Origin: Phallusia fumigata
Taxonomy: Eukaryota > Chordata > Ascidiacea > Phlebobranchia > Ascidiidae
Assembly: GCA_008931825.1 (NCBI GenBank)
Contig: QXVZ01033826.1
Coordinates: 1-38,737 of the forward strand
Direction of reading: 5' to 3'
Length of the DNA: 38,737 bases
The translations under genes and the position numbers were made by a program. Below are positions 22,267 to 33,873 of the stretch, in pieces (the stretch's first letter is position 1; every line of letters starts with the position of its first letter). A model generated the notes under the pieces. The model was not told where the DNA came from. It did no database searches and saw only the letters and a list, made by a program, of their open reading frames with translations.

Positions 22267-24667
22267 CTGCGCGAGAAAACGTTTCGATGAGTCCGGGCAC
22301 TACCGTGGCCAATCGACAATTTGGAGGTTAAATACCGAAGCGCGCAACTTGTTTATCGAGTTTATAGTTCATCGGATGTTAATCTACATCGCTTGACGCA
22401 GTTTATGAGTAAAAATTAAGTCTCTCACGCACGCCCTTGCCGGCTATTACGGCAAATTTGCCAGCTGTGTTATGGTGGAATTATTTCTGGTTAAAGTTGC
22501 GCGCTTGAAAAAAAACCAACGACAGAAATACAAACACAATTTTAAAGTGTAACTACACTTTTGAATTTTTGTTTGTTTTAAGTATGTACTTTAAATAGCT
22601 CAAGCTATGACGTAAGCATCACGTGACGTATACCCCTACGTCACATCCGTATAGCCTTCAACGTATCGCATGTAACTGTTGAAACTTACCTCCAGCAAAT
22701 GCAGAAAGCTGTTAAAACTGCGACGAGCCCAAAACAACTGAGGACTACAGCTATAATCACGTGACTGTTCTCCTCGAAAAACTTCTTGGCGTCCATTCCA
22801 ATGAACAGATCTTGTTCATCGCAACGTTCTCCCGTCCACGATCCCTTGCATCTGAGAGTAGAAATCGGGATGTTAAAGTATAATTTGTAAAATATAAAAT
22901 TTTGTATGTTATTTAAAAAATTTTGGGTATTGCACTATTCAAAGTGAAATGTGAAATTCAATTTTGCAGAACTGCTGTTTTTACAAAAGGATTTGATACA
23001 AATTCGGTGAAAAATAATACTGTCTAATGTCAGGTTGTATGTAATTCTCAAAGAGAACGACCAAAAAAGTGCATTTCACGAATCACAGTTACACAAAGCA
23101 ATGTAAATTTGACTTTGTTCCAACCGCGCTTTCGAAAGGTCGTGATAAACTAACAGCTCAAAACCGATTCTCTGCGGGCAAATTCACATACTTGCGAGCA
23201 AATACGGCCATGAAAAACAGAGGATTATGTATCAAACGTGTGTTGCTCATTTAAGCTTTTAATCGCAGCCAAGATTGCGAGCTTTTGCGCACGGCACAGC
23301 GGAGAGAAAATTCACCTGCATATTGGACGTTTCAGGTCGGCTTCGTATCTACATCTTCCGTTGTTCATGCAAAAATTCTTGGGGCATTTCTTCCTTCGGG
23401 ATGATTTTAACTCAAGAACTCGGGGCTCGGCTGCGGAAAGATAAACAAAAGTTAATACGAGCTCCCGTAAAACCCGTCGCCATTATCGTGAAATTGTTAG
23501 CCACGTTTACATCGGTTTTGAGCCAATTCTTACGACAAACACGACAAAAAGTTGTTTCAACTAATTAGTGTCACGTATCAAATAGTTTTTATGGATCACG
23601 ATTTAGAAGCTTAGTAAAATTACACGTTTTACGTTTAAACATATTTCTAATAGTTTTTTTATTAAAACATTTGTTCCAAAGCATTGAAAAGTGACAGGTA
23701 CTTTCATTAAAATCATGCCAAACCTTTTCTTGTAAAAATTTGTATTTTTTGGTTTATTTACAATACAACACACTGTAACTTTCTAGCGGTTTGTATGATT
23801 GAGCTTTACCAACCTTGGCCCAACAAGGTTTCAACATCCAATTGAGTGTCGGCTGCATCAGGGTTGGCGAGACTCTCATCTGCGCTTGCTGTGTGCGGGA
23901 GAAGCATGATAAAAGCTGAAAAACAAGGGACAAGAGTTCGTTAGTCGCGTAAACGAGCAAACTCGAGTTGCCACTTAACCATGACCTGTTTACCCGTCAC
24001 CGACACCACAGCGATTAATCAGCTCCGGGAACTTTATAAATCTCTTTAAGTGGCGCTTCAGATAACAGCGTGGCCTCGCTACTGTTTAGCAGGAGAAACT
24101 GATTCTTATTGTTCACATGGAGTGCTTTCAAATGCAACACGTGACGTCAAGACGTCGTGACCCGGTTGAAGAACAAACGGAAAAGCCAGCTGCTTTTGAG
24201 GTCGACAAATCTGGTCAAGAGTCGTTGATGTGGCCTGGAGCGAACTGGCGATTCGCAAAAAGGTCACTACACCCAAAATAAACCGGCGCCACTGCCCCGC
24301 CACATTACCTGGCATCTTGATTAGCAGATATTATTACGAAATTACTTGTTGCGCAGTGAAGCGTATCCCCGTTTGGATCACACGCCTTTGAAGATTACCC
24401 ACAATTCCTATCATATGTCGTGTCACATTTCAGTTGCCGCCCTGACGCTTTTTACAACTGTCGCTTAAGATCGGGTTACCTACCTATTATCGCACACAGG
24501 ACGACAATGCTGGGTCGCACAGAGCTGAAGCGGAACCCTTTGCCACACGCCCGGCCACAGCTCTTGTTGTAATTAGCTTTGACATCGTGGTGTGTCCGTA
24601 GCAGACAGATGTCGTTGTTCCCTTCGCTGACGATTGAGCAGGTTTTTGTCACTTCACAAGTCGACAT
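22119..24667 (-). CDS. Membrane-anchored EGF/TGF-alpha-like growth factor precursor (EGFR ligand)
   Basis: Predicted single-EGF-domain ligand of a receptor tyrosine kinase of the EGFR/ErbB family. Exons right to left: 24484-24667, 23814-23915, 23316-23430, 22690-22851, 22119-22266; phases 1, 1, 2, 2 agree at all four junctions, giving 236 residues. Order: N-terminal segment (about 1-50), hydrophobic signal (PSIVVLCAIIAFIMLLPHTASA) split by intron 1, acidic propeptide, basic SSRRKK likely to be a cleavage site, EGF domain, 20-residue juxtamembrane stalk, transmembrane helix starting VIIAVVLSCF, basic RRYRF stop-transfer, and a ~50-residue tail ending AFAV. An in-frame stop precedes the ATG. 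The signal begins unusually far from the start, so it may be a signal anchor, or a shorter N-terminus may exist. Neuregulin is less likely because the tail is short. Confidence 0.85.
22690..22851 (-). CDS. C-loop, stalk and transmembrane exon of the growth-factor gene
   Basis: AG at 22852-22853, GT at 22688-22689; 162 nt. TGERC ends the EGF domain, and the Asp-Leu four and five residues past the last cysteine matches the position of EGF Leu47. A 20-residue stalk with DAKKFFEEN leads into about 23 hydrophobic residues with cysteines near the cytoplasmic end (FCICW), possible palmitoylation sites. Confidence 0.88.
23316..23430 (-). CDS. EGF-domain exon of the growth-factor gene (first four and a half loops)
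   Basis: AG at 23431-23432, GT at 23314-23315; 115 nt. It encodes EPRVLELKSSRRKK then CPKNFCMNNGRC and RYEADLKRPIC. With the next exon (CKGSWTGERCDEQDL) the cysteine spacing is C-x4-C-x5-C-x10-C-x-C-x8-C. Splitting between the fourth and fifth cysteines of the domain is typical of EGF-ligand genes in vertebrates. Confidence 0.88.
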
Positions 24668-24741
24668 TGTGGTTGATGGCAGTTGATTATTAACAGATAT
24701 GTAAAGTCGTTAACGTCTGCTCGCGATAAGAGAAACAAGCT

Positions 24742-24968
24742 TATTAAAATGGGGAAACAACACAAAAGAGTCAACCAAAAAAACAGCTAAAGTTTGCCAA
24801 TAAATTGCAAAAAATGCCTGAAAAAGCGGACGTGAAGTGCACGGTGCTTCTTTTNTATTAAAATGGGGAAACAACACAAAAGAGTCAACCAAAAAAACAG
24901 CTAAAGTTTGCCAATAAATTGCAAAAAATGCCTGAAAAAGCGGACGTGAAGTGCACGGTGCTTCTTTT
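24742..24968. repeat. Exact 113-bp direct repeat around gap 24855
   Basis: 24742-24854 and 24856-24968 appear identical, both running from TATTAAAATGGGG to GCTTCTTTT. An exact, gap-separated repeat points to two overlapping contig ends rather than a biological duplication. Confidence 0.92.
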
Positions 24969-25370
24969 TTCAATTTCGTGTTTACCTTCATACTAGGTAA
25001 TAAAAAATCTGAAAAACGAGTTCCAATATTCCAACAGATGCTGCAGAAATGTCTAACACTCTCATTTACATACAAACAAAACAGAAAGTAGAAAAACAGA
25101 AAAGCGCTTTTCCTCAAACAATCACACGTTGTGTCGCAAAACGAAACTAGCTTCTTTCCTGAACTCTGCAAACTCATGTTTATAACACTCGAGATGACTG
25201 AGGAAACAGAGAAGCTGTTGGCTCGGCAAAGCGCAAAAAGCGAATGAACCGCGAGCAGCAGAAAGGCGGTATTTAAAACTTCGACAATTACGAGTTGCTT
25301 GTGGCGTACTTTCCAAAGCGCTTCTGTGACGAGAACCACTTGACGAATGCGGACAATCGTTCATTGTGAG

Positions 25371-26267
25371 CCTCCGCACTTGAAACTGCAGAAGGCTGTT
25401 CGTTTGCCTGAAGACTTGCAACATAAAAGCGCATAAGATGGATTTCAACTTCCCACTTCGGAAGCCGAATGAATTTACGACGAGCTACGCTTGTTTTTAT
25501 GCGACACCCAGATCTCCTTTTTCTCGATTTGTGGTGACGTCACAACGCTGGCATGGCGTCAAAGGCAGAATTGCTGGAGGCTGAAAGATAAGGCTGTGTC
25601 TGAGCAGTGCGCACGAACGTATGATTTGTGTTCTCGTATTTAGCGTTCGGGGGCGATTCGCTCGTTACTGTTTCAGACTGGCGGGAAAAGTCGGGCGTGA
25701 GAGGAAAAGCCCAAATTTGCTTTGAATATTTCGGGATAAATTGTCGGCCTCGACGGAAATTGGGGATTGATTGTTGAAGTTGATAATGCAGTGTGTTTAT
25801 GTTGGATGTATATTTGTGNCCTCCGCACTTGAAACTGCAGAAGGCTGTTCGTTTGCCTGAAGACTTGCAACATAAAAGCGCATAAGATGGATTTCAACTT
25901 CCCACTTCGGAAGCCGAATGAATTTACGACGAGCTACGCTTGTTTTTATGCGACACCCAGATCTCCTTTTTCTCGATTTGTGGTGACGTCACAACGCTGG
26001 CATGGCGTCAAAGGCAGAATTGCTGGAGGCTGAAAGATAAGGCTGTGTCTGAGCAGTGCGCACGAACGTATGATTTGTGTTCTCGTATTTAGCGTTCGGG
26101 GGCGATTCGCTCGTTACTGTTTCAGACTGGCGGGAAAAGTCGGGCGTGAGAGGAAAAGCCCAAATTTGCTTTGAATATTTCGGGATAAATTGTCGGCCTC
26201 GGAGGAAATTGGGGATTGATTGTTGAAGTTGATAATGCAGTGTGTTTATGTTGGATGTATATTTGTG
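25371..26267. repeat. 448-bp direct repeat around gap 25819
   Basis: 25371-25818 and 25820-26267 align without visible indels and with very few substitutions (for example CGACGG/CGGAGG near the end). The break falls exactly at the n, so this is most likely an unmerged contig overlap. Confidence 0.92.
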
Positions 26268-26588
26268 AATATGCGAAAAAATCCCAATTCTCTTTAAGCT
26301 TAATGGGGTATTTTGGCCTCCTCTTCAACTTGAAAAATGTAATTTCTAATACCGAGTTTTGAATTTCGCAACCAGAACGAAACTGTAACCGAAAATAAGT
26401 AATCATCATCCTAAAAACCAAATTTCATTTTCCTATGTTGTGTGTTCAATTCAATTCCATTTAAAAATAAGAGGAAATAAAATTATTGTATAACATGTTT
26501 TCAGAGTGGAACTGAAGTATCGCTTTACAGCGAAAGTGAATGCTACATTGACTGAAAATCTGTTATCGCCGAGTTGTTGTTTACGTAA

Positions 26589-27321
26589 GTGCAGAGAAAC
26601 AAAATGAACGTGCTCGTAAACAGGCGACCACTTCCGAAACTGACAACCTTAAATCCCATCATGTGTCAGGTAATGGGAACCAAGATCAATCCAGGTAAAG
26701 TTTTAAACCCCATGACCCCCTACCCAGGCAGTCCCAACAATGGTCGCCATTCACAAGTGGCCCTAATCTCTCGATCAACCCCGCTCGATGACCTTCAGTT
26801 TGCGGGCTGCAAAGTTGGACTAAAGCGCCAACATTCGGTAACCGGGTGAAACAATTTACTGAGGCGTGTGCGGCCCGGACAAATAAATATAGACGCGCGG
26901 TAATGCCCGGGCTAGCCACAATCTTCAATTGACCCCCGTGTTTGGGCTGTAAATACGAGATTTTGATGTCACCTTTTGGGCGTGAACGGTTTTTGACGGC
27001 CCGTTGCCGATAGTGTCGCTATAATTGATTTCGAATTGCTGGAATTGGGCTCGAAAAGGGCTCAGAGCAATCACGATGCTTCCATATCGTGTGAATTCTG
27101 ATGCGGATATTGATTATCTGTAAACATTCACAGTTTGAGCGACTTTTACTCCGACTTTTGCCATTTTCCCAAAACGTTTTCTCATGTTCATTACACGATT
27201 TTTTAGCAAATTCATGCACAAACAGCCTGTTTACTTGTGAAATGGTATTCCTAAATATCTACCATTTCTTTCAAGGCCTTCACAAACACATTCTCCCCCA
27301 CTCAATCCGAAAACCTGCTAC
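26589..27321. other. Non-coding stretch with a weak ATG frame
   Basis: An ATG in fair context at 26604 opens a frame (MNVLVNRRPLPKLTTLNP) with possible donors CAG/GTAATG and CAG/GTAAAG, so a plus-strand first exon is conceivable. I see no partner exon and no recognisable domain. Nothing else found. Confidence 0.2.
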
Positions 27322-28583
27322 AAAACAATTACTATTTTGTGTTGCTACTACTGTGCTCCATTGTTATGTGGGTGTTTAGTAACTTGATGGCTGATGGATA
27401 ATTTTCCTATTCACTGCCTGCATCAAGTTGTGGTTGCCATAAAAAGTTGGGGTCTGCTTTCACACAAGTATGAATCACCAAGGATAATGTTTAAGAATCA
27501 CTAAACCTTCGCAGATTTTAGCGATTGTGATTTATGTGAAAAACGAAAACAGCATCTCAACAACTTTTCATCTTTACGGATTTGCATGAAGGGGCGATAT
27601 AGACTATTTTGCATGCTAAGTTGCGTTGTAAACATAAAGTATCCTCAATCTGTGCACCTTAGCTTATTAGAAGCCATGCTGCATTTTAAAATTAGGTTAG
27701 CATTTATAACTTTGATATGCTTAGTAACACTGTTGTAATAGATTTAAAGAAATCGGTTACTATCGCCTGTATAAAACACAGTCACAAGACGTGATGTTCG
27801 TGATGTTTTTGTGAAACATAATTATCATCCAGGTGAAAACCTGCCCAATATACTTTGCGAGCAACTGGAAATTACTTCCGATGACGTGGAAGTCTTGCCA
27901 CGCTGCACAATCGCGTTTGTGTCACAACAAACAAAAACCTCCATTTTCGCTCCNAAAACAATTACTATTTTGTGTTGCTACTACTATGCTCCATTGTTAT
28001 GCGGGTGTTTAGTAACTTGGCTGATGGATAATTTTCCTATTGACTGCCTGCATCAAGTTGTGGTTGCCCTATAAAGTCGGGGTCTGCTTTCATCCAAGTA
28101 TGAATCACCAAGGATAATGTTTAAGAATCACTAAACCTTCGCAGATTTTAGCGATTGTGATTTATGTGAAAAAGGAAAACAACATCTCAACAACTTTTCA
28201 TCTTTACGGATTTGCATGGAGGGGAGATATAGACTATTTTGCATGCTAAGTTGCGTTCTAAACATAAAATATCCTCGATCTGTGCACCTTAGCTTATTAG
28301 AAGCCATGCTGCATTTTAAAATTAGGTTAGCATTTATAACTTTGAAATGATTAGTACCACTGTTGTATTAAATTTAAAGAAATCGGTTACTATCGCCTGT
28401 ATAAACCACAGTTACAAGACGTGATGTTCGTGATTTTTTTGTGAAACATAATTATCATCCAGGTGAAAACCTGGCCAATATACTTTGCGAGCAACTGGAA
28501 ATTACTTCCGATGACGTGGAAGTCTTGCCACGTTTCACAGACGCGTTTGTGTCACAACAAACAAAAACCTCCATTTTCGCTCC
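27322..28583. repeat. ~630-bp direct repeat around gap 27954
   Basis: 27322-27953 and 27955-28583 share their whole length, with scattered substitutions and small indels (such as loss of GATG near 27384), about what two haplotypes would show. A frame shared by both copies (GENLxNILCEQLEITSDDVEV) carries amino-acid changes between them, so it is not convincingly coding. Confidence 0.88.
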
Positions 28584-31500
28584 GACTTCACGTTTTTTAC
28601 CTGAGAATCACGTGATACGGTCCGCGTGATCATTTTTTTGGGGCGTCGTTGAAAGTTCCAGAAGTTGAAGCGACTTTGACCACCATTTCCGAATTTTCAC
28701 CCGCAGCTTTAACGTCAGCAACAACCGCTTTATTGCCAGGTGTCAAAATCGACCGGATTTACATAAACCAGGTCGGTTAATCGCTCAATTGAGCGGCGAT
28801 TATCAGGCAATTAACTTTCCCAGGGCGATAGTTTGTCGAAACTAGGCGTGTGCTGTGGTAAATGAGGCTGCGAGAACAATTAGATTTGCGCAAATTAACG
28901 CGGATTTCCATTCTTTCACGATGATTACAATTGTGATCAGATTTGGACAGGCTTTTTGACATGAAGTTATGATGTTTTTATTATCCTGTAAATGAGCGTT
29001 TGGGTGCCAGTCCCTGACAATCTCGCGACTTTATTGTGACGTTACAGTCGCACGATTGTGGGAAGCGGGACAAAAAAATTACAGGTTTTAATTGAGTGAA
29101 GAAAATCATTTCATCAAACCCCGATCCGTTTTCGGCTTTGTTTTTAACGGGAAACTTTCTGAGCGCGGCGGATTCGATTTCAACCAGATGTTTCCGGACC
29201 TAAATAGGCCTTTTTCGGTTTTACGCAGGCAGAATTGCGCAGGCAAAAGCTCCGACTTTTACGCAGAACCGCAAGCAATTCAAACGACCTTTACCATAAC
29301 ACAGAGTGCTGCAGAAGCAATCACACGTCAAACAGTTGCTCTTTCAACTTAATGCCGAACGCTGTGATTGGACGAAACAGGAAGCAATGGGGGACCACGT
29401 GGCAGTGCAGTCATGCGTGCACTGACGTCATAATTCCGGCAATTGGAAGATTCAGTGTAGATTGGTGACGGGGTTAAAACCCTTTTGTGGTTGTGTGCAC
29501 CACAACTATTACATCATCGATTCAGGAGAGGATGACGTCATCTTTAAACCCGGCCCCTTCTACGGTCTGTAAACATGCACAATGACTGTATAAGGTTTTA
29601 CCCCATGCAAAATCTGGATGGTTTCGTCTTTTACCAAGAAACGTAATAGACTTGTTTACTTCCACAGCTAACGAGCTTTGTTCAGTCAAGCGTGTAGAAA
29701 TGTGTTTTTTTAGAAATTGACTGTGCATGGAGATTGAAAGCTAGATAGAAGGGACTCTAACAACTTGAAGCAATTTCCAGAAACACCGCAGGCCGAAAAT
29801 TAACACGATGGTTCCACACAGCTAAACATGCAAACATAGTGTCAATCTACTTCAAACTCTTTTAAACGCAGCTGAACTTTTCAGCCAAGCCGTTTTCGCG
29901 ACCGGAGAAGTGAAACAAAGAATTCTCAAACAGTTTTTTTACAGTGGATGTGAAACTTGTCAAGTCGGGAAGTAAGAATCGCAAGCCCAACTATCATTCA
30001 CAAGACCGACCTTACCGCACCCGAATCCAATCAGGTCTGAAGAAACCCGGTTATTTCCGTCGCCTATGACGTCACCAGCGTCACGACCGCCCGCCGCAGG
30101 ACGACGTGAAACCACCGTGCACTCATCGGATTAAGTTTGAAACGCGAGGTTGAAAGCGAATTTCTGAGGTTCCATGAAGCCGACTGAAAGTTTATGGTGT
30201 TAGACTGACACCGGTTGATGCGGGGTTACTCTGGGTCATCGTGCGACCACTTGCTGCCACCGTGCGGTTTTTTGCCGGTGCTACGTGACGTGAAAAACGT
30301 AATTCCACAAGATTTCCAGAAAGACACACCTGGTAAATGGAAAGTTGTTTCTTCCATGATTGGCAAACGCCAAATTCATCCAGTTCGGGTGACAAACTCA
30401 TGTATATGTGAGAAGTGCCGGGGATAGGCACAAGTTCAGATTAAATCGTAATGTCCAAACACTGAAAACTTTGTCAGAATTTCATAACCCACCGACGTAC
30501 GTGATTCCAAACACGATTTTACGATTGTATCGCTGTCTTGTGGCCGTTGCTCTGCGCTCAGCACCAACTCGTGATAAATGTGGGATGCGTTAAAAGCTTT
30601 GCTTAGCTTCTATCAACAAATTTGCTTGTAAATGCGTTACAACCTTGTTATGAAAAGGCAACCTCTAAACCTAAGGGCTTTCCAGGAATTTTTCATACAC
30701 AATATATGGTTTTAAATATAGCTTAGACATTTAATACACGTATATAAGGAACTTAACAAGGTATTTTGCTGTCTTTTGTTTGAACTTGTTTTGTGTCATT
30801 TGCGAAGAATCCAACCCAGTATTTTACAGTTTATTATACGGAGTCACAGTGATTCATTTTGGCCAGGAAACGGCTTTTTGGTTTTCAAAAGACGGACCCG
30901 CCCTTGCCTGCGACCGACGGCGGCAAAATAAGCAGGAAAACCGCGAGAATATAAAAGCCTGAAATGCTAAGCCGGAAACCTGACGTAAAAACAGTCATAG
31001 GGATTCACTACAAGCTGCTGAGGAAAACAGAATTCTAATTTACTGGTTCAAATTTTTCTGGCAAACCTTGTTTTTGTCAAGTGAGCGTTAAAGAAAGGGT
31101 TTGCCGACAAAACAAAATAAAAACTAGTTATTTTTTCTGAAGCCGATTTGTGTGGTTAATTACGCAAGTCGGCACGGATTCATAACAAAAAAATTTGGAC
31201 CGGGTGATATTTGGTGAAATCATTACACGGATAAATTATGGCAAAAATAAAACATTTAACTATTACTCCGAATCAAACACGCTTGATGAAGCATAATTCG
31301 CTTTGGGTGAACTTTTTTCGCGAAAGTTCTCCACATAAGCTTTTCAGAAAACTTTTTGAATGAATACTTTATGTTTACAAGCGATTTTAAAAAACTCTAT
31401 TAACGCTATGGTTGACCACAGAAAACGAGGGGCCCAAATGAATTTTAACAAGATAACAATCGAGAAACGTTTGAATTTGTTGAATGTTTCATTAAAATTT

Positions 31501-31819
31501 TCAAGTTTAGATTTGTTCGCTAGTTTTCAGACTTTTTCATTTACGTTCGCTGGGCACAGGGTTAACAAAAATAAAACGGTTTGATGTTTGTTGATTTTCG
31601 GTCCCTTGTAATTTTAAACTAGCGTTACAACACCATCCCATCATGGCGCGGCGGGGGGGGTCTTTTCGGGGTTAAACCAACAAACATATCCGGATAGAAA
31701 CCAGAAACGCGGGGCAAAAAATGAAACAACCTTAGTGAGAGGATTTCTATTGCCCATAACATTACTTCAACAACATGTATTGAGAAATTCGCGTAATTTT
31801 TATCTGTTGTTAACAGATG
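28584..31819. other. Non-coding stretch with CRE and CpG patches
   Basis: No supported exon. CpG-containing patches with exact TGACGTCA occur at 29423, 29533 and 30067, and CACGTG near 28609 and 29395. These could be distal regulatory DNA or promoters of unseen genes. The plus frame at 29092 starts with TTG, not ATG, so it is not a credible eukaryotic gene. Confidence 0.4.
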
Positions 31820-32025
31820 TGCAGGTAAACAACGGTTCAGATAGCCGCAAACTTGACTTGTAAGGAGATCAGCTTTGTCTGTGACCCGTTGGTAAAATTC
31901 CGGTCTCTGTAGTTTGACAATGGCAGCTACCATGTCAGCGTGACGGGCCAGAAAATTGAAACAACTTGTGTCGGTCAATTGTGGCCAATTCGATGATCGT
32001 CGACAGTCGGAATGCCGCGTCACGA
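31820..32025 (-). CDS. Possible internal exon of an unknown gene
   Basis: After a fair minus-strand acceptor (AG at 32026-32027, preceded by TTTTCCATCGC), an open frame reads through CFNFLARHADMVAAIVKL, QRPEFYQRVTDKADLL and TSQVCGYLNRCLPAHLL. Codon use looks protein-like and the product would be helical. The frame stays open to about 31625 but no clear donor is seen, and I recognise no family. TGACGTCA at 32043 is just upstream. It may be chance. Confidence 0.2.
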
Positions 32026-32418
32026 CTGCGATGGAAAATTTGTGACGTCAAGTACTATTTTCAAGTGGTTCGTGTTTTCTGCAAAAACTTTGGGACGTTC
32101 TCGTTATATAGAATCTAGAATACATCATCCGATATCAGAATGCTGATATTTTTCTGCCGAAATTCTTCTCCAAACTTAAAGTGCAGAATTTGCTTATATT
32201 TCGGAATCTAATATACGGTTTTATTGATTCTGCAATAAACAAGTCAATATTTCAGTGAATATTTACATCGGAGCTTCATTGCTTTTGCATGTGCCCATAT
32301 TTATATTGCCATGTTGTTGGAGATGCTGATACACAACATTGGAAGTAGTCTTAGCATAAAGATACAAGTCATAGTTTTGTGTAAAACATTCCCAACGTTT
32401 CGACAAACGCCGTCCCAT

Positions 32419-32419
32419 N
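32419..32419. other. Assembly gap without duplicated flanks
   Basis: Single n in non-coding sequence. I see no repeat shared by the two sides, so unlike most gaps here some sequence may be truly missing. Confidence 0.6.
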
Positions 32420-32653
32420 CTTTTATCTGCTTTCCTTGCGCCAGTTCAGCGCCAATCGCGATGGCATGGCATTGCGAATGTGTTTTCTTTGGAACCCACG
32501 CATTTCTCGAACGACACATACATGGGAACAAAATTTGCTGTTTTAATCGTAGAAACGACACTACAAAAGCTTTGTTTTGTCAAAAGAATTCGTGAAATTG
32601 TTAAATTGTTGCAAAGATTTCCCAAACCTGGTGGTGAAAAGAAATAAATTTGT

Positions 32654-33873
32654 CAAAATTCAACGTCTAAGCTAGATAATAAACCATAAAACAAAAACGA
32701 AACACTTTTCAGCATGATGGCTTCCAAGCAAGGGACAGAATAAAAAGATTTAAAATTTGTTACATTCCATTAAAAAAAGCCCAAGCCTAAGCAATTGATT
32801 AAAACTTTTCAACATTTTGACAAATACCATGTACTCATTTTTTGACGACGAACAATGTAAAAAAGAGAGAACATTTTGTCTTTTTGTAATATTTGAATAC
32901 TTGAACCATGTTTACAACAGTTTAATAAAAAAAGTGATAAAATTATTTTCGAAACTCTAAAAACAAACACTTTTCAGGGACGAGCTATTAATATCATATG
33001 CCTGGTAGCAGTTTTTCAGCGACAACATTTTATCGCCGATCGTCGTAGCCAGACAGGATGATATCACTGCAGACAATATTCATGTTTTTTAAAGTCTGAT
33101 TAATCAACAATATCTTTTCCATCAGACGTTGCAGTTACGTTTTGCGGTGTGCAAAGATGTGAATCTCCGCTCAGTGTCAAAATCATCCCAGACATGGAGC
33201 GGACTCACACAAGTTATTTTCGTTGATCCGCTTAACAGGGAGGCCAAAAATAGTTCGAGGTANCAAAATTCAACGTCTAAGCTAGATAATAAACCATAAA
33301 ACAAAAACGAAACACTTTTCAGCATGATGGCTTCCAAGCAAGGGACAGAATAAAAAGATTTAAAATTTGTTACATTCCATTAAAAAAAGCCCAAGCCTAA
33401 GCAATTGATTAAAACTTTTCAACATTTTGACAAATACCATGTACTCATTTTTTGACGACGAACAATGTAAAAAAGAGAGAACATTTTGTCTTTTTGTAAA
33501 GAAGTTTGAATACTTGAACCATGTTTACAACATTTTAATAAAAAAAGTGATAAAATTATTTTCGAAACTAAGACTTTTCGGGTACGAGCTATTAATATCA
33601 TATGCCTGGTAGCAGTTTTTCAGCGACAACATTTTATCGCCGATCGTCGTAGGCAGACAGGATGATATCACTGCAGACAACATTCATGTTTTTTAAAGTC
33701 TGTGAATAATCAACAATATCTTTTCCATCAGACGTTGCAGTTACGTTTTGCGGTGTGCAAAGATGTGAGTCTCCGCTCAGTGTCAAAATCATCACAGACA
33801 TGGAGCGGACTCACACAATCAAAGTTATTTTCGTTGATCCGCTTAACAGGGAGACCAAAAATAGTTCGAGGTA
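32654..33873. repeat. ~610-bp direct repeat around gap 33263
   Basis: 32654-33262 and 33264-33873 align throughout, with several small indels (for example AATATTTG/AAAGAAGTTTG, and a 5-bp difference near 33213/33823). Divergence is clearly above the exact 24.8-kb overlap, as expected for two alleles. Both copies end at TTCGAGGTA. Confidence 0.88.

Larger units (their letters stand above)
24668..26588. other. 5' flank of the growth-factor gene; no gene seen
   Basis: Apart from the two duplicated blocks listed separately, this has no exon I can support. The long minus frames at 24710-25448 span a gap and a duplicated block, so they are artefacts. CRE octamers at 25535 and its duplicate 25984 lie in a CpG-containing stretch that could be a promoter. 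Confidence 0.5.

Noticed and set aside
24710..25339. 209-residue minus-strand open frame
   Set aside because: It spans the n at 24855 and reads the same 113-bp block twice, so its length is an assembly artefact; no domain is visible.
27811..28629. Plus frame ENLxNILCEQLEITSDDVEV in both copies of the 27-28 kb duplication
   Set aside because: It opens with GTG rather than ATG, and the copies differ by amino-acid changes; no domain match.
29092..29352. 86-residue plus frame
   Set aside because: Its first codon is TTG, not a credible start in a eukaryote, and no acceptor places it as an internal exon.
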